Part shown: positions 1-5,287 of the stretch, piece by piece | How positions within the stretch are numbered: the first letter of the stretch is position 1 | Layout: each line of letters starts with the position of its first letter | Assembly: GCA_023399675.1 (NCBI GenBank) | Contig: JAEWOM010000019.1 | Span: 1-5,287 of the forward strand | Source of the DNA: Bacteroidota bacterium | GTDB taxonomy: Bacteria; Bacteroidota; Bacteroidia; Flavobacteriales; Weeksellaceae | Reading direction: 5' to 3' | DNA length: 5,287 nt | The notes under the pieces: generated by a model | What the model saw: only the letters and a program-made list of their open reading frames with translations | Databases searched by the model: none | What the model was told of the DNA's origin: nothing | Translations under genes and position numbers: made by a program

Positions 1-631
1 CCAGCGCATAGGCTAAGCAGAACGGATACGGTTTGGAATTGTCCGGATTAACATTTGTACCGGAAATGATTTCCTGAAAATTCACTTCCTCAACATTCCA
101 TTTACCCATAATACTGTGCATCAACGCATTAACATCCTGCCCGGAAAATTTTGCCAGTGCATTCACGAGCATTTTATGTGAGACGCCTATGCGAAAACTG
201 CCACCGATCAGTTTGTTGAATATGAGTCGCTCTGTATTGCCGAGACCAGCCCAGGACGTTGTAACGAAGGTCTTTTTTTCTTCTTCACTTGCCGATTTTA
301 GATTGATAATATCGTTCATCCAGTCACTCAGCGATTTATCTATTTCCTGTTCGGCAGCTGGCAGAATTAAGGAAAGCGTTTCTCCCAAATCACCGACTGC
401 AGCATAACATTCGGTGAAGAGCCAGAGCGGAAGTCCGGTAATTTCCAGCGCCCATTCTTTCATCAGATTTGTATTGACATTTCTCTTCGGTCTTTTGCCT
501 GTAAACAGCGCGATAAACCAAAGGCGGTCCCGGTCCGGAGCCTGTTCCAGATACTGCACCATAGCATCGATCTTTGCATTGATCTTATTGGTGCTTTCCA
601 GCGCGTTGATTAATGTCGCAAAGTTTTTCAT
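1..631 (-). CDS. ATP-dependent DNA ligase, N-terminal part (3' end outside window)
   Basis: Seen: an open frame from ATG at 631 to the left edge, 210 complete codons without a stop; an in-frame TAA directly precedes the ATG, so this start is well fixed. The protein begins MKNFATLINALESTNK and contains KRPKR (47-51), LMKEWALEITGLPLWLF (56-72) and GSFRIGVSHKMLVNALAKFSG (144-164, broken at the edges of the core). This is the pattern of the helical DNA-binding N-terminal domain (DNA_ligase_A_N) of bacterial ATP-dependent ligases, reaching the PYPFCLAYAL segment just before the nucleotidyltransferase domain. Known: these enzymes seal nicks in duplex DNA via a lysyl-AMP intermediate. The catalytic KxDG motif would lie past the edge, so activity cannot be judged. 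It is 43 bp downstream of the exonuclease on the same strand, with no terminator between, so co-transcription is likely. This is the repair-type ligase that accompanies the exonuclease, not the NAD-dependent replicative LigA. Confidence 0.9.
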   Translation of the reverse strand, partial: MKNFATLINALESTNKINAKIDAMVQYLEQAPDRDRLWFIALFTGKRPKRNVNTNLMKEWALEITGLPLWLFTECYAAVGDLGETLSLILPAAEQEIDKSLSDWMNDIINLKSASEEEKKTFVTTSWAGLGNTERLIFNKLIGGSFRIGVSHKMLVNALAKFSGQDVNALMHSIMGKWNVEEVNFQEIISGTNVNPDNSKPYPFCLAYAL

Positions 632-674
632 TTATTCTGACAGCTTTGGTCCCCGTGTTTTTTCTAAATCGAAT

Positions 675-1700
675 TTAATTTTGTTGATTATCCTCGATTA
701 TCTGCTGCTCTTTTACCTCTTCATCTTCACCGAACAAAGTTTCAACCACATCAGATTTAATTCCGATTTCATCTAAATATTTGGAAAAAACTGCGGTTTG
801 ACCGTGTGTAACATGCACGAGATCCGCTTCAGTTGCTTTCACAGCGTCCAGTAAACCGTTCCAGTCCGCATGATCGCTTACCGCAAAGCCGGCATCAGCC
901 GAACGCCACCTTCTGGAACCACGAACCTGCATCCAGCCGCTACAAATAGCTGTTGCTGCATCAGGGATTTTCCGGATCATATTGCTGTCGAGCAATGCAG
1001 GTGGCACGATTACAATTTCCTGATGCATCGCTTTTCTACCATCCAGGAAATCAGCTGTTTCATAGTCAGGCAAGTCGATTCCTGCAGAACTAAAAGCTTC
1101 GTTGAGCCTGGCTATGGAACTGTGAACGAAAATCTGTCCAATACCTTCCACTGCTTTCATAATGCGCTGCGCTTTACCCAGAGAATATCCGACAAAAACT
1201 GAGGTTTTCTGATGCGCTTTGTTCCTGGAAACCCAGTTCTGCAGCTGATCATCGATTTTATCGGGAGAAAGCCAGTTATAAATGGGCAATCCGAAAGTAC
1301 TTTCCGTTACAAACTCATTGCATTTCACTGATTCGAAAGGTGTGGATAGTCCGTCATCAACAGTTTTATAATCGCCGGAAATCACTGCAACATATCCTTT
1401 ATACTCCAGGCGGATCTGCGCTGAACCGATAATATGTCCGGCAGGATGGAGAGACAGCTTAACTCCATTGATGTTCACTGTTTCGGCATATTCCACACTC
1501 TGACATTCAATATCCTCCCCGATTCTCGAAAAAAGTACCGGTTTTGTATTATGATGGCAGAGATATTTCTTCATTCCCCACCGCGCATGATCGCCGTGAC
1601 CATGTGTAATAACAGCCAGATCAACCGGTCGCCACGGATCGATATAAAACCGGCCGACCGGACAGTAAATTCCTTTGTTCGTAAACTGAATGAGATTCAA
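675..1700 (-). CDS. Ligase-associated DNA damage response exonuclease (metallo-beta-lactamase/beta-CASP fold)
   Basis: A predicted metal-dependent DNA nuclease of the MBL superfamily, in the group found beside ATP-dependent ligases. From the TTG at 1700 it has 341 residues. In that numbering the metal-binding motif HGHGDH is at 33-38, PAGHIIGSA has its His at 88, SGD has its Asp at 110, and the beta-CASP-like motifs are CSGW (253-256), SDHAD (275-279) and VTHGQ (297-301). All expected metal ligands are present. The acidic C-terminal tail (FGEDEEVKEQQ onward) looks flexible. The only in-frame ATG before the MBL core is at 1757 and would add MIAIVIISFVVHDFLKKHL, which I do not recognise as part of the family. 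The family core begins near the LIQFTNKGIYC segment, so TTG at 1700 is preferred (TTG at 1715 is an alternative). A purine tract (1713-1707) lies just upstream. First gene of a unit with the ligase; the known partners Lhr-Core helicase and PdeM would be further left. Confidence 0.88.
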   Translation of the reverse strand: MNLIQFTNKGIYCPVGRFYIDPWRPVDLAVITHGHGDHARWGMKKYLCHHNTKPVLFSRIGEDIECQSVEYAETVNINGVKLSLHPAGHIIGSAQIRLEYKGYVAVISGDYKTVDDGLSTPFESVKCNEFVTESTFGLPIYNWLSPDKIDDQLQNWVSRNKAHQKTSVFVGYSLGKAQRIMKAVEGIGQIFVHSSIARLNEAFSSAGIDLPDYETADFLDGRKAMHQEIVIVPPALLDSNMIRKIPDAATAICSGWMQVRGSRRWRSADAGFAVSDHADWNGLLDAVKATEADLVHVTHGQTAVFSKYLDEIGIKSDVVETLFGEDEEVKEQQIIEDNQQN

Positions 1701-1729
1701 AAGATGCTTTTTCAAAAAATCATGAACAA

Positions 1730-1737
1730 CAAAGCTA
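1730..1737 (-). promoter_or_regulatory. Candidate -7 promoter box for the exonuclease-ligase unit
   Basis: Reading the minus strand, TAGCTTTG is an exact match to the Bacteroidota -7 consensus TAnnTTTG. No TTG was found at the usual 17-23 bp upstream; the nearest upstream ones sit 7 and 27 bp away, so only the -7 element is supported. Transcription would begin a few bases downstream, near 1724. That leaves the ATG at 1757 outside the transcript and the TTG at 1700 with a leader of about 25 nt. Single 8-mers with two free positions do occur by chance in AT-rich DNA. Confidence 0.45.
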
Positions 1738-1848
1738 ATAATTACAATGGCTATCACATTGCATCAATCTTCCTATAAATTATATCATTTGCGAAGTAAG
1801 ACGGAGGAAAGACGCAAGATGTCATTTTCCACAATGCTTTAATTTCAG

Positions 1849-1856
1849 TATTTTTG
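1849..1856 (+). promoter_or_regulatory. Candidate -7 promoter box for pruA
   Basis: TATTTTTG matches the Bacteroidota -7 consensus TAnnTTTG, 29 bp before the pruA ATG. The predicted transcript would start near 1862 and have a short A-rich leader without a Shine-Dalgarno sequence, as is usual in this phylum. No clear TTG is present 17-23 bp upstream. A small GTAA/TTAC inverted pair (1856-1859, 1863-1866) follows directly and is too short to interpret. Confidence 0.5.
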
Positions 1857-1885
1857 TAAGAATTACTAAAAAAATCACAATTAAC

Positions 1886-3514
1886 ATGACAAAAGCCATT
1901 TCTCAGGTTCCGTATGCGATAAACGAACCGGTAAGAAGCTATGAACCGGGCAGCGACGATGTAAAATCACTGATCGCCACGTATAAAAAAATGTGGAAAG
2001 AAAAAGTGGAAATCCCAATGTATATCGGTGGAAAGGAAGTAAAAACAAAGGAAAAAACCCGTATTGAATCTCCACAGGACCACAAACATGATTTGGGATT
2101 TTATTACAAAGGCAACATGAAACATGTTGACCAGGCGATTGAAGCGGCACTGGCTGCGAAAAAAGACTGGAATGCATTGGGCTGGGAGCAGCGCGCATCC
2201 ATTTTCCTTAAAGCTGCTGAACTTCTGGCCGGACCATACAGAGACCGCCTGAATGCTGCTACCATGATCGGACAGGGAAAAAATGTAATGCAGGCAGAAA
2301 TCGACTCAGCCTGTGAGTTTATCGATTTCCTGCGGTTTAATGTGGAATTCATGACGGAAATGTACGCGGAACAGCCGGTTTCCAGTGAAGGAATCTGGAA
2401 CCGTTCAGAATACAGACCTCTGGAAGGTTTTTGCTTTGCCGTAACACCATTCAATTTTACTGCTATTGCGGGTAACCTGCCTTCCTGTATGGCCATGCTG
2501 GGAAATGTCGTGGTATGGAAACCTTCGCATTCACAAATTTATTCAGCGCAGGTCATTATGGAAATTTTCCAGGAAGCCGGTCTTCCGGATGGTGTCATTA
2601 ATCTGATTTATACGCCAGGTGCGGAAACTGCTGAAAAAGTACTTTCTCATCCCGATTTTGCCGGACTGCACTTTACAGGTTCCACTTCTGTATTCCAGGG
2701 AATGTGGAAAATGATCGGTGAAAATATTCATAAATACAAAACCTATCCAAGAATTGTTGGTGAAACAGGCGGAAAAGACTTCGTCATGGTCCATCCAAGT
2801 GCTGATGCCTCAGCGGTAGCTACAGCCCTTGTGCGTGGTGCTTTCGAGTATCAGGGTCAAAAATGTTCTGCAGCTTCGCGTGCGTATATTCCGAAATCTT
2901 TGTGGAAAGAAGTTCAAACGATTATGGGAGCTCAGCTGAAAACAGTAAAAATGGGTTCACCGGAAGATCCTTCCAACTTTGTAAATGCTGTTATCCATCA
3001 GGCGTCTTTCGACAAATGCAAAAATTATATTGAAGCTGCGAAAAAAGATAAAGATGCCAAGGTAATCTTCGGCGGAAAATGCGATGATAAAAAAGGTTAT
3101 TTTGTGGAACCGACGGTCATCGAAACTTCCAATCCACAATATTCATCGATGTGTGAAGAAATCTTCGGACCAATTCTTACAGTTTATGTTTATGATGATA
3201 AAAACTGGGCGGAAACGTTGAAACTCGTGGATGAAACCTCACCATATTCATTAACCGGATCTATTTTCGCTAAGGACCGTTATGCCATTGAGGAAGCCTA
3301 TAATGCACTGGAAAATGCTGCAGGTAACTTTTACATCAACGATAAACCAACAGGAGCAGTTGTAGGTCAACAGCCATTTGGAGGAGCAAGAGCATCCGGA
3401 ACAAATGATAAAGCCGGCTCCAAGATGAATCTTTTGAGATGGGTTTCTGTACGTTCTGTAAAAGAAACTTTCGTTTCACCAAAAGATTATAAATATCCTT
3501 TCTTGGGAAAATAA
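1886..3514 (+). CDS. pruA: L-glutamate gamma-semialdehyde (1-pyrroline-5-carboxylate) dehydrogenase
   Basis: Oxidises glutamate-gamma-semialdehyde to glutamate with NAD+, the second step of proline breakdown, in the cytoplasm. The 542 residues match the long stand-alone P5CDH form shared by Bacteroidota and eukaryotes, rather than the PutA fusion. Visible aldehyde dehydrogenase motifs in order: TPFNF with the oxyanion-hole Asn190; WKPS with Lys212 for NAD binding; FTGS (263-266) in the Rossmann region; VGETGGKD with general base Glu293; GQKCSAASR with catalytic nucleophile Cys327; EEIFGP with Glu425; and PFGGARASG (497-505) near the C-terminus. The start MTKAISQVPYAINEPV fits the family's N-terminus, and a -7 box lies 29 bp upstream. 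It is transcribed alone: the upstream neighbour is divergent and a strong hairpin terminator follows. No proline dehydrogenase gene is adjacent, so that partner must be encoded elsewhere. The frame is intact and no key residue is missing. Confidence 0.95.
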   Translation: MTKAISQVPYAINEPVRSYEPGSDDVKSLIATYKKMWKEKVEIPMYIGGKEVKTKEKTRIESPQDHKHDLGFYYKGNMKHVDQAIEAALAAKKDWNALGWEQRASIFLKAAELLAGPYRDRLNAATMIGQGKNVMQAEIDSACEFIDFLRFNVEFMTEMYAEQPVSSEGIWNRSEYRPLEGFCFAVTPFNFTAIAGNLPSCMAMLGNVVVWKPSHSQIYSAQVIMEIFQEAGLPDGVINLIYTPGAETAEKVLSHPDFAGLHFTGSTSVFQGMWKMIGENIHKYKTYPRIVGETGGKDFVMVHPSADASAVATALVRGAFEYQGQKCSAASRAYIPKSLWKEVQTIMGAQLKTVKMGSPEDPSNFVNAVIHQASFDKCKNYIEAAKKDKDAKVIFGGKCDDKKGYFVEPTVIETSNPQYSSMCEEIFGPILTVYVYDDKNWAETLKLVDETSPYSLTGSIFAKDRYAIEEAYNALENAAGNFYINDKPTGAVVGQQPFGGARASGTNDKAGSKMNLLRWVSVRSVKETFVSPKDYKYPFLGK

Positions 3515-3542
3515 CAGGAAAATTGTTAATACCTAAATTAAG

Positions 3543-3578
3543 AAGCCGTCTCACTATCCGTGTCAGACGGCTTTTTTT
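3543..3578 (+). terminator. Rho-independent terminator of pruA
   Basis: A 9-bp perfect stem, AAGCCGTCT (3543-3551) pairing with AGACGGCTT (3565-3573), is followed by a 7-T run (3572-3578). A short CAC/GTG pair (3552-3554, 3560-3562) can extend the hairpin inward. It starts 28 bp after the pruA stop and shows that the lipoprotein gene downstream needs its own promoter. Confidence 0.92.
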
Positions 3579-3649
3579 GACTTCAACAAGATTATTTCAA
3601 GCTAACATTTACCGGATAGAAATAATAAATATTCTTGGACAGGATAGAA

Positions 3650-3680
3650 AAGCAAATAAGAACCTGCATTATATTTGCTT
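3650..3680. promoter_or_regulatory. Perfect 9-bp inverted repeat over the lipoprotein promoter (candidate operator)
   Basis: AAGCAAATA (3650-3658) and TATTTGCTT (3672-3680) are perfect inverted copies with a 13-bp spacer, giving a 22-bp centre-to-centre spacing, about two helical turns. The right arm overlaps the -7 box at 3670-3677, and the left arm sits where the upstream promoter contact would be. This geometry suits a dimeric repressor, but no regulator is identified. The repeat is AT-rich and partly made of the -7 motif itself, so chance is possible. Confidence 0.4.
3670..3677 (+). promoter_or_regulatory. Candidate -7 promoter box for the NlpE-like lipoprotein gene
   Basis: TATATTTG matches the Bacteroidota -7 consensus TAnnTTTG, 25 bp upstream of the chosen ATG at 3703. 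Transcription would begin near 3683, leaving a leader of about 20 nt. No TTG occurs at the usual 17-23 bp upstream. Placement between the pruA terminator and the start codon supports it. Confidence 0.5.
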
Positions 3681-3702
3681 ATCAACAAAGAAAATGATTA
3701 TT

Positions 3703-4182
3703 ATGAACAAACTGATTGCAGTTTCGGCATTCGCCGGATTAACACTGATTTCCTGCAGCAAAGAGCAGCAGCAAGACAAAAGCACGGCCGAAATTATCGC
3801 CGATTCGGTAACCCATGCTGTTTATCCGGAAGACACTGTTAAAACTGTTCCAGTCGGTGATACAACCGAGACCTCTGTGGACTGGAACGGAACGTACAGC
3901 GGAACCCTTCCATGCGCTTCCTGTCCGGGAATTGAAACGACACTTGTTTTGAACGGTGACAAAACCTACACCATGAAAGAAGTTTACCTGGAAGAAAAAG
4001 ACGGTGTTTTTAACAGTAACGGTAACTTTACTTTTGACAGCAGCGGTTCATTTATCACTTTACACAATCCTAATGAAAGCAGTGAAAACAGGGTGTTTTT
4101 TGTAGGTGAAGGTCATATGTGGATGGCAGAAAATGTAGGTGACCGAAGTATGAAAGACGATTACAAGCTGGTGAAGAAGTAG
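3703..4182 (+). CDS. NlpE-like copper-resistance/envelope lipoprotein
   Basis: A 159-residue predicted lipoprotein. Residues 1-17 form a short signal peptide (MNKLIAVSAFAGLTLIS) with lipobox LISC and lipidated Cys18. A charged, low-complexity linker follows (about 19-58, SKEQQQDK and TVKTVPVGDTTET). From residue 60 the NlpE N-terminal domain pattern appears: DWNGTYSGTLPCASCPGIET, with the CxxC pair Cys71/Cys74, then LNGDKTYTMKE (83-93) and a beta-rich end. Known: E. coli NlpE carries this domain and links surface or metal stress to the Cpx response. Many Bacteroidota proteins have the domain alone, with uncertain function, so a Cpx link is not claimed here. The open frame extends upstream to 3523, but that stretch contains the pruA terminator and is not coding. 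ATG at 3694 is possible in frame but leaves almost no leader. The gene is monocistronic, bounded by terminators on both sides. Confidence 0.88.
   Translation: MNKLIAVSAFAGLTLISCSKEQQQDKSTAEIIADSVTHAVYPEDTVKTVPVGDTTETSVDWNGTYSGTLPCASCPGIETTLVLNGDKTYTMKEVYLEEKDGVFNSNGNFTFDSSGSFITLHNPNESSENRVFFVGEGHMWMAENVGDRSMKDDYKLVKK
3778..3793 (+). repeat. 16-nt direct repeat, copy 1 (inside lipoprotein gene)
   Basis: AAAAGCACGGCCGAAA occurs here, encoding Lys26-Ser-Thr-Ala-Glu30 of the lipoprotein linker. It recurs exactly at 4206-4221 in the gene's terminator, 428 bp downstream. Confidence 0.9.
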
Positions 4183-4202
4183 ATACCAATTTGAATAAAA
4201 AT

Positions 4203-4232
4203 AAAAAAAGCACGGCCGAAACCGTGCTTTTT
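4203..4232. terminator. Bidirectional rho-independent terminator between convergent genes
   Basis: An 11-bp perfect stem, AAAAAGCACGG (4205-4215) pairing with CCGTGCTTTTT (4222-4232), closes a 6-nt loop. The T tract on the right ends plus-strand transcripts of the lipoprotein gene 20 bp after its stop. The A tract at 4203-4209 reads as a T tract on the minus strand and ends transcripts of the T9SS-sorted protein gene, whose stop is at 4253-4255. Confidence 0.92.
4206..4221 (+). repeat. 16-nt direct repeat, copy 2 (terminator 5' arm and loop)
   Basis: Exact second copy of AAAAGCACGGCCGAAA from 3778-3793. Here it makes up most of the 5' arm and all of the loop of the terminator, so the terminator's 3' arm is also complementary to the coding copy. 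Confidence 0.9.
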
Positions 4233-4252
4233 GATTTATATCTGTTAATAAA

Positions 4253-5287
4253 TTACAGATTTTTAACAAGAACCCAACCGTTATATTTCACGAAAGTTTT
4301 CGCTTCGTCATCTTCTGTCCAGGTTATTGTATACCAATAAGTTCCTGTAGGAAGTTTTTTACCCTGGAAGTATCCGTTCCATGAGTGGTTGTTGCTCTTA
4401 TCGGCAGTGTGGATCAGTTTACCGTAACGGTCATAAACGGAGAACGTCAGGTTTTCCTTGTACGCAAGTGCACGGTAATCGATTTCATCGTTTTGGTTAT
4501 CACCGTTCGGCGTTATTGCGTTAATCAGGTTCGGTACTGTCACCGTAACAGAAATCGGCGTACAGTTGAAGGCATCTCTGATGTAGAACGTATTTTCACC
4601 ACGAAGAAGACCTGTGAATACGTTTGAACTTTGCCACGTAACACCATCCATCGAATACTCGTAAGGAGGATTTCCACCTGTTGCTGTAAGCGTAACTGTA
4701 TTGTTGGTAATATCGATGTTGGTAACTGTCGGTGCAGCGGATTTCAGAATTCTTACAAACTGACGTGTTACACAACCTTCATGGTGCAGATCAACCCAGT
4801 ATTCTCCGATCGGAAGATTGGTAACCGCCTGCGTTGTAGCACCTGTACTCCACTCATAAGCGTCGTAACCCGGACCTGCATCCAGTGATTCAGTCTCATC
4901 TTCACAGATTACTTTGTCCTGAAGAACTGCTGAATATTTCGGTGCAACGATGGTCAGTGTTATTTTTGAAATACTGAAGCATCCGGTATTACTGTACACT
5001 CTAACGAAAATTTCGGTTCCCTCAGTTGCAACATATCCGGCAGTAGTAACGATCGGATTGGTGTCATTCTGAGCATCCAGCAGTGTCGGATAGAATTTCA
5101 GAGTTGTATTCGGTGTGTTGGTAACATCTGCATTGTTCAGCGTAAAAGTACCTCTTGTAAGATCTTCCGGAATGTAGCAGCCTTGAAGCACTGCATCGTA
5201 AGCCACCGGATAAACAGGAGGAAGAATATTAACCGTAACCTCTTCACAGTCTGTAAAAACAGGATCGTTACCACAGAAAGTGAACAC
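4253..5287 (-). CDS. Secreted/surface Ig-like repeat protein with T9SS type B sorting domain (5' end outside window)
   Basis: The C-terminal 344 residues of a larger protein; the frame is open to the right edge and the GTG at 5287 is just an internal Val codon. Residues about 45-114 resemble a Bacteroidota repeat (GTFTLNNADVTN, YPTLLDAQNDTNPI, IFVRVYSNTGCFSI). Residues about 120-182 form an Ig-like domain with LDAGPGYDAYEWSTGATTQ and GEYWVDL. Residues about 185-252 are an SprB-like repeat (ATGGNPPYEYSMDGVTWQ, FYIRDAFNC). Residues 253-344 are the type B C-terminal sorting domain: NAITPNGDNQNDE, FSVYDRYGKLIH, WNGYFQGKKLPTGTYWYTI and a final NGWVLVKNL. Known: this domain directs export across the outer membrane by the type IX system, and such proteins are often adhesins or gliding-type surface proteins. 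The exact role is unknown because the N-terminal part is missing. It converges on the lipoprotein gene and shares its terminator. Confidence 0.92.
   Translation of the reverse strand: MFTFCGNDPVFTDCEEVTVNILPPVYPVAYDAVLQGCYIPEDLTRGTFTLNNADVTNTPNTTLKFYPTLLDAQNDTNPIVTTAGYVATEGTEIFVRVYSNTGCFSISKITLTIVAPKYSAVLQDKVICEDETESLDAGPGYDAYEWSTGATTQAVTNLPIGEYWVDLHHEGCVTRQFVRILKSAAPTVTNIDITNNTVTLTATGGNPPYEYSMDGVTWQSSNVFTGLLRGENTFYIRDAFNCTPISVTVTVPNLINAITPNGDNQNDEIDYRALAYKENLTFSVYDRYGKLIHTADKSNNHSWNGYFQGKKLPTGTYWYTITWTEDDEAKTFVKYNGWVLVKNL

Noticed and set aside
189..1202. Plus-strand open frames opposite the ligase and exonuclease (189-407, 414-776, 870-1202)
   Set aside because: They are antisense to clearly conserved coding sequence, and their translations show no recognisable domain.
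1434..1778. Plus-strand open frame of 114 codons opposite the exonuclease N-terminus
   Set aside because: It is antisense to the HGHGDH-containing region and has no recognisable motifs.
1789..1817. TTGCG/CGCAA inverted pair in the divergent promoter region (1789-1793, 1813-1817)
   Set aside because: Only 5 bp per arm with a 19-bp spacer, and it is not placed over either -7 box; too weak to call an operator.
1881..3139. Minus-strand open frames inside pruA
   Set aside because: pruA is intact with all catalytic motifs; these are reverse-frame shadows.
3523..3702. Upstream extension of the lipoprotein open frame, beginning with an ATG at 3523
   Set aside because: It spans the pruA terminator hairpin and the lipoprotein promoter, and would bury the lipoprotein signal peptide about 60 residues inside the protein.
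4385..4888. Plus-strand open frames opposite the T9SS-sorted protein
   Set aside because: They lie antisense to a conserved sorting domain and Ig-like repeats; the translations look random.
5285..5287. GTG at the right edge as a start for the T9SS-sorted protein
   Set aside because: The frame simply continues past the window, and there is no signal peptide, which a type IX cargo needs.

Overview
The window looks like chromosomal DNA from a Bacteroidota, most likely of the class Flavobacteriia (a Chryseobacterium/Kaistella-type relative is a guess from protein style, not a firm call). Three things point there. There is a type B type IX secretion (T9SS) C-terminal sorting domain. Promoter -7 boxes match the Bacteroidota TAnnTTTG consensus upstream of A-rich leaders without Shine-Dalgarno sequences. 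The DNA repair cassette and the PruA variant are also forms common in this phylum.

Left part (1-1757, minus strand): a metallo-beta-lactamase-fold 'ligase-associated' DNA exonuclease, followed 43 bp downstream by the N-terminal 210 codons of an ATP-dependent DNA ligase that runs off the left edge. In this phylum the pair normally belongs to a four-gene set that also encodes an Lhr-Core DEXH helicase and the PdeM endonuclease. Those two would lie beyond the left edge and are not seen here. The first in-frame ATG of the exonuclease lies upstream of its likely promoter, so a TTG start at 1700 is preferred.

Middle part (about 1701-4235, plus strand): a divergent promoter region, then pruA (1-pyrroline-5-carboxylate dehydrogenase, 542 aa, all catalytic residues present) with its own hairpin terminator. 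After it comes a small NlpE-like lipoprotein gene with its own promoter, overlapped by a 9-bp perfect inverted repeat that may be an operator. A second hairpin terminator with A and T tracts on both sides follows.

Right part (4253-5287, minus strand): the C-terminal 344 residues of a large secreted or surface protein with Ig-like/adhesin repeats and a T9SS type B sorting domain. It converges on the NlpE-like gene, and the two share the bidirectional terminator.

The genes form separate units: DNA repair, proline catabolism, an envelope lipoprotein and a secreted adhesin-like protein. No mobile element, CRISPR array, tRNA or rRNA was seen. The least expected signals are a 16-nt exact direct repeat shared by the early lipoprotein coding sequence and the 5' arm of its own terminator, the inverted repeat over the lipoprotein promoter, and the probable TTG start of the exonuclease.
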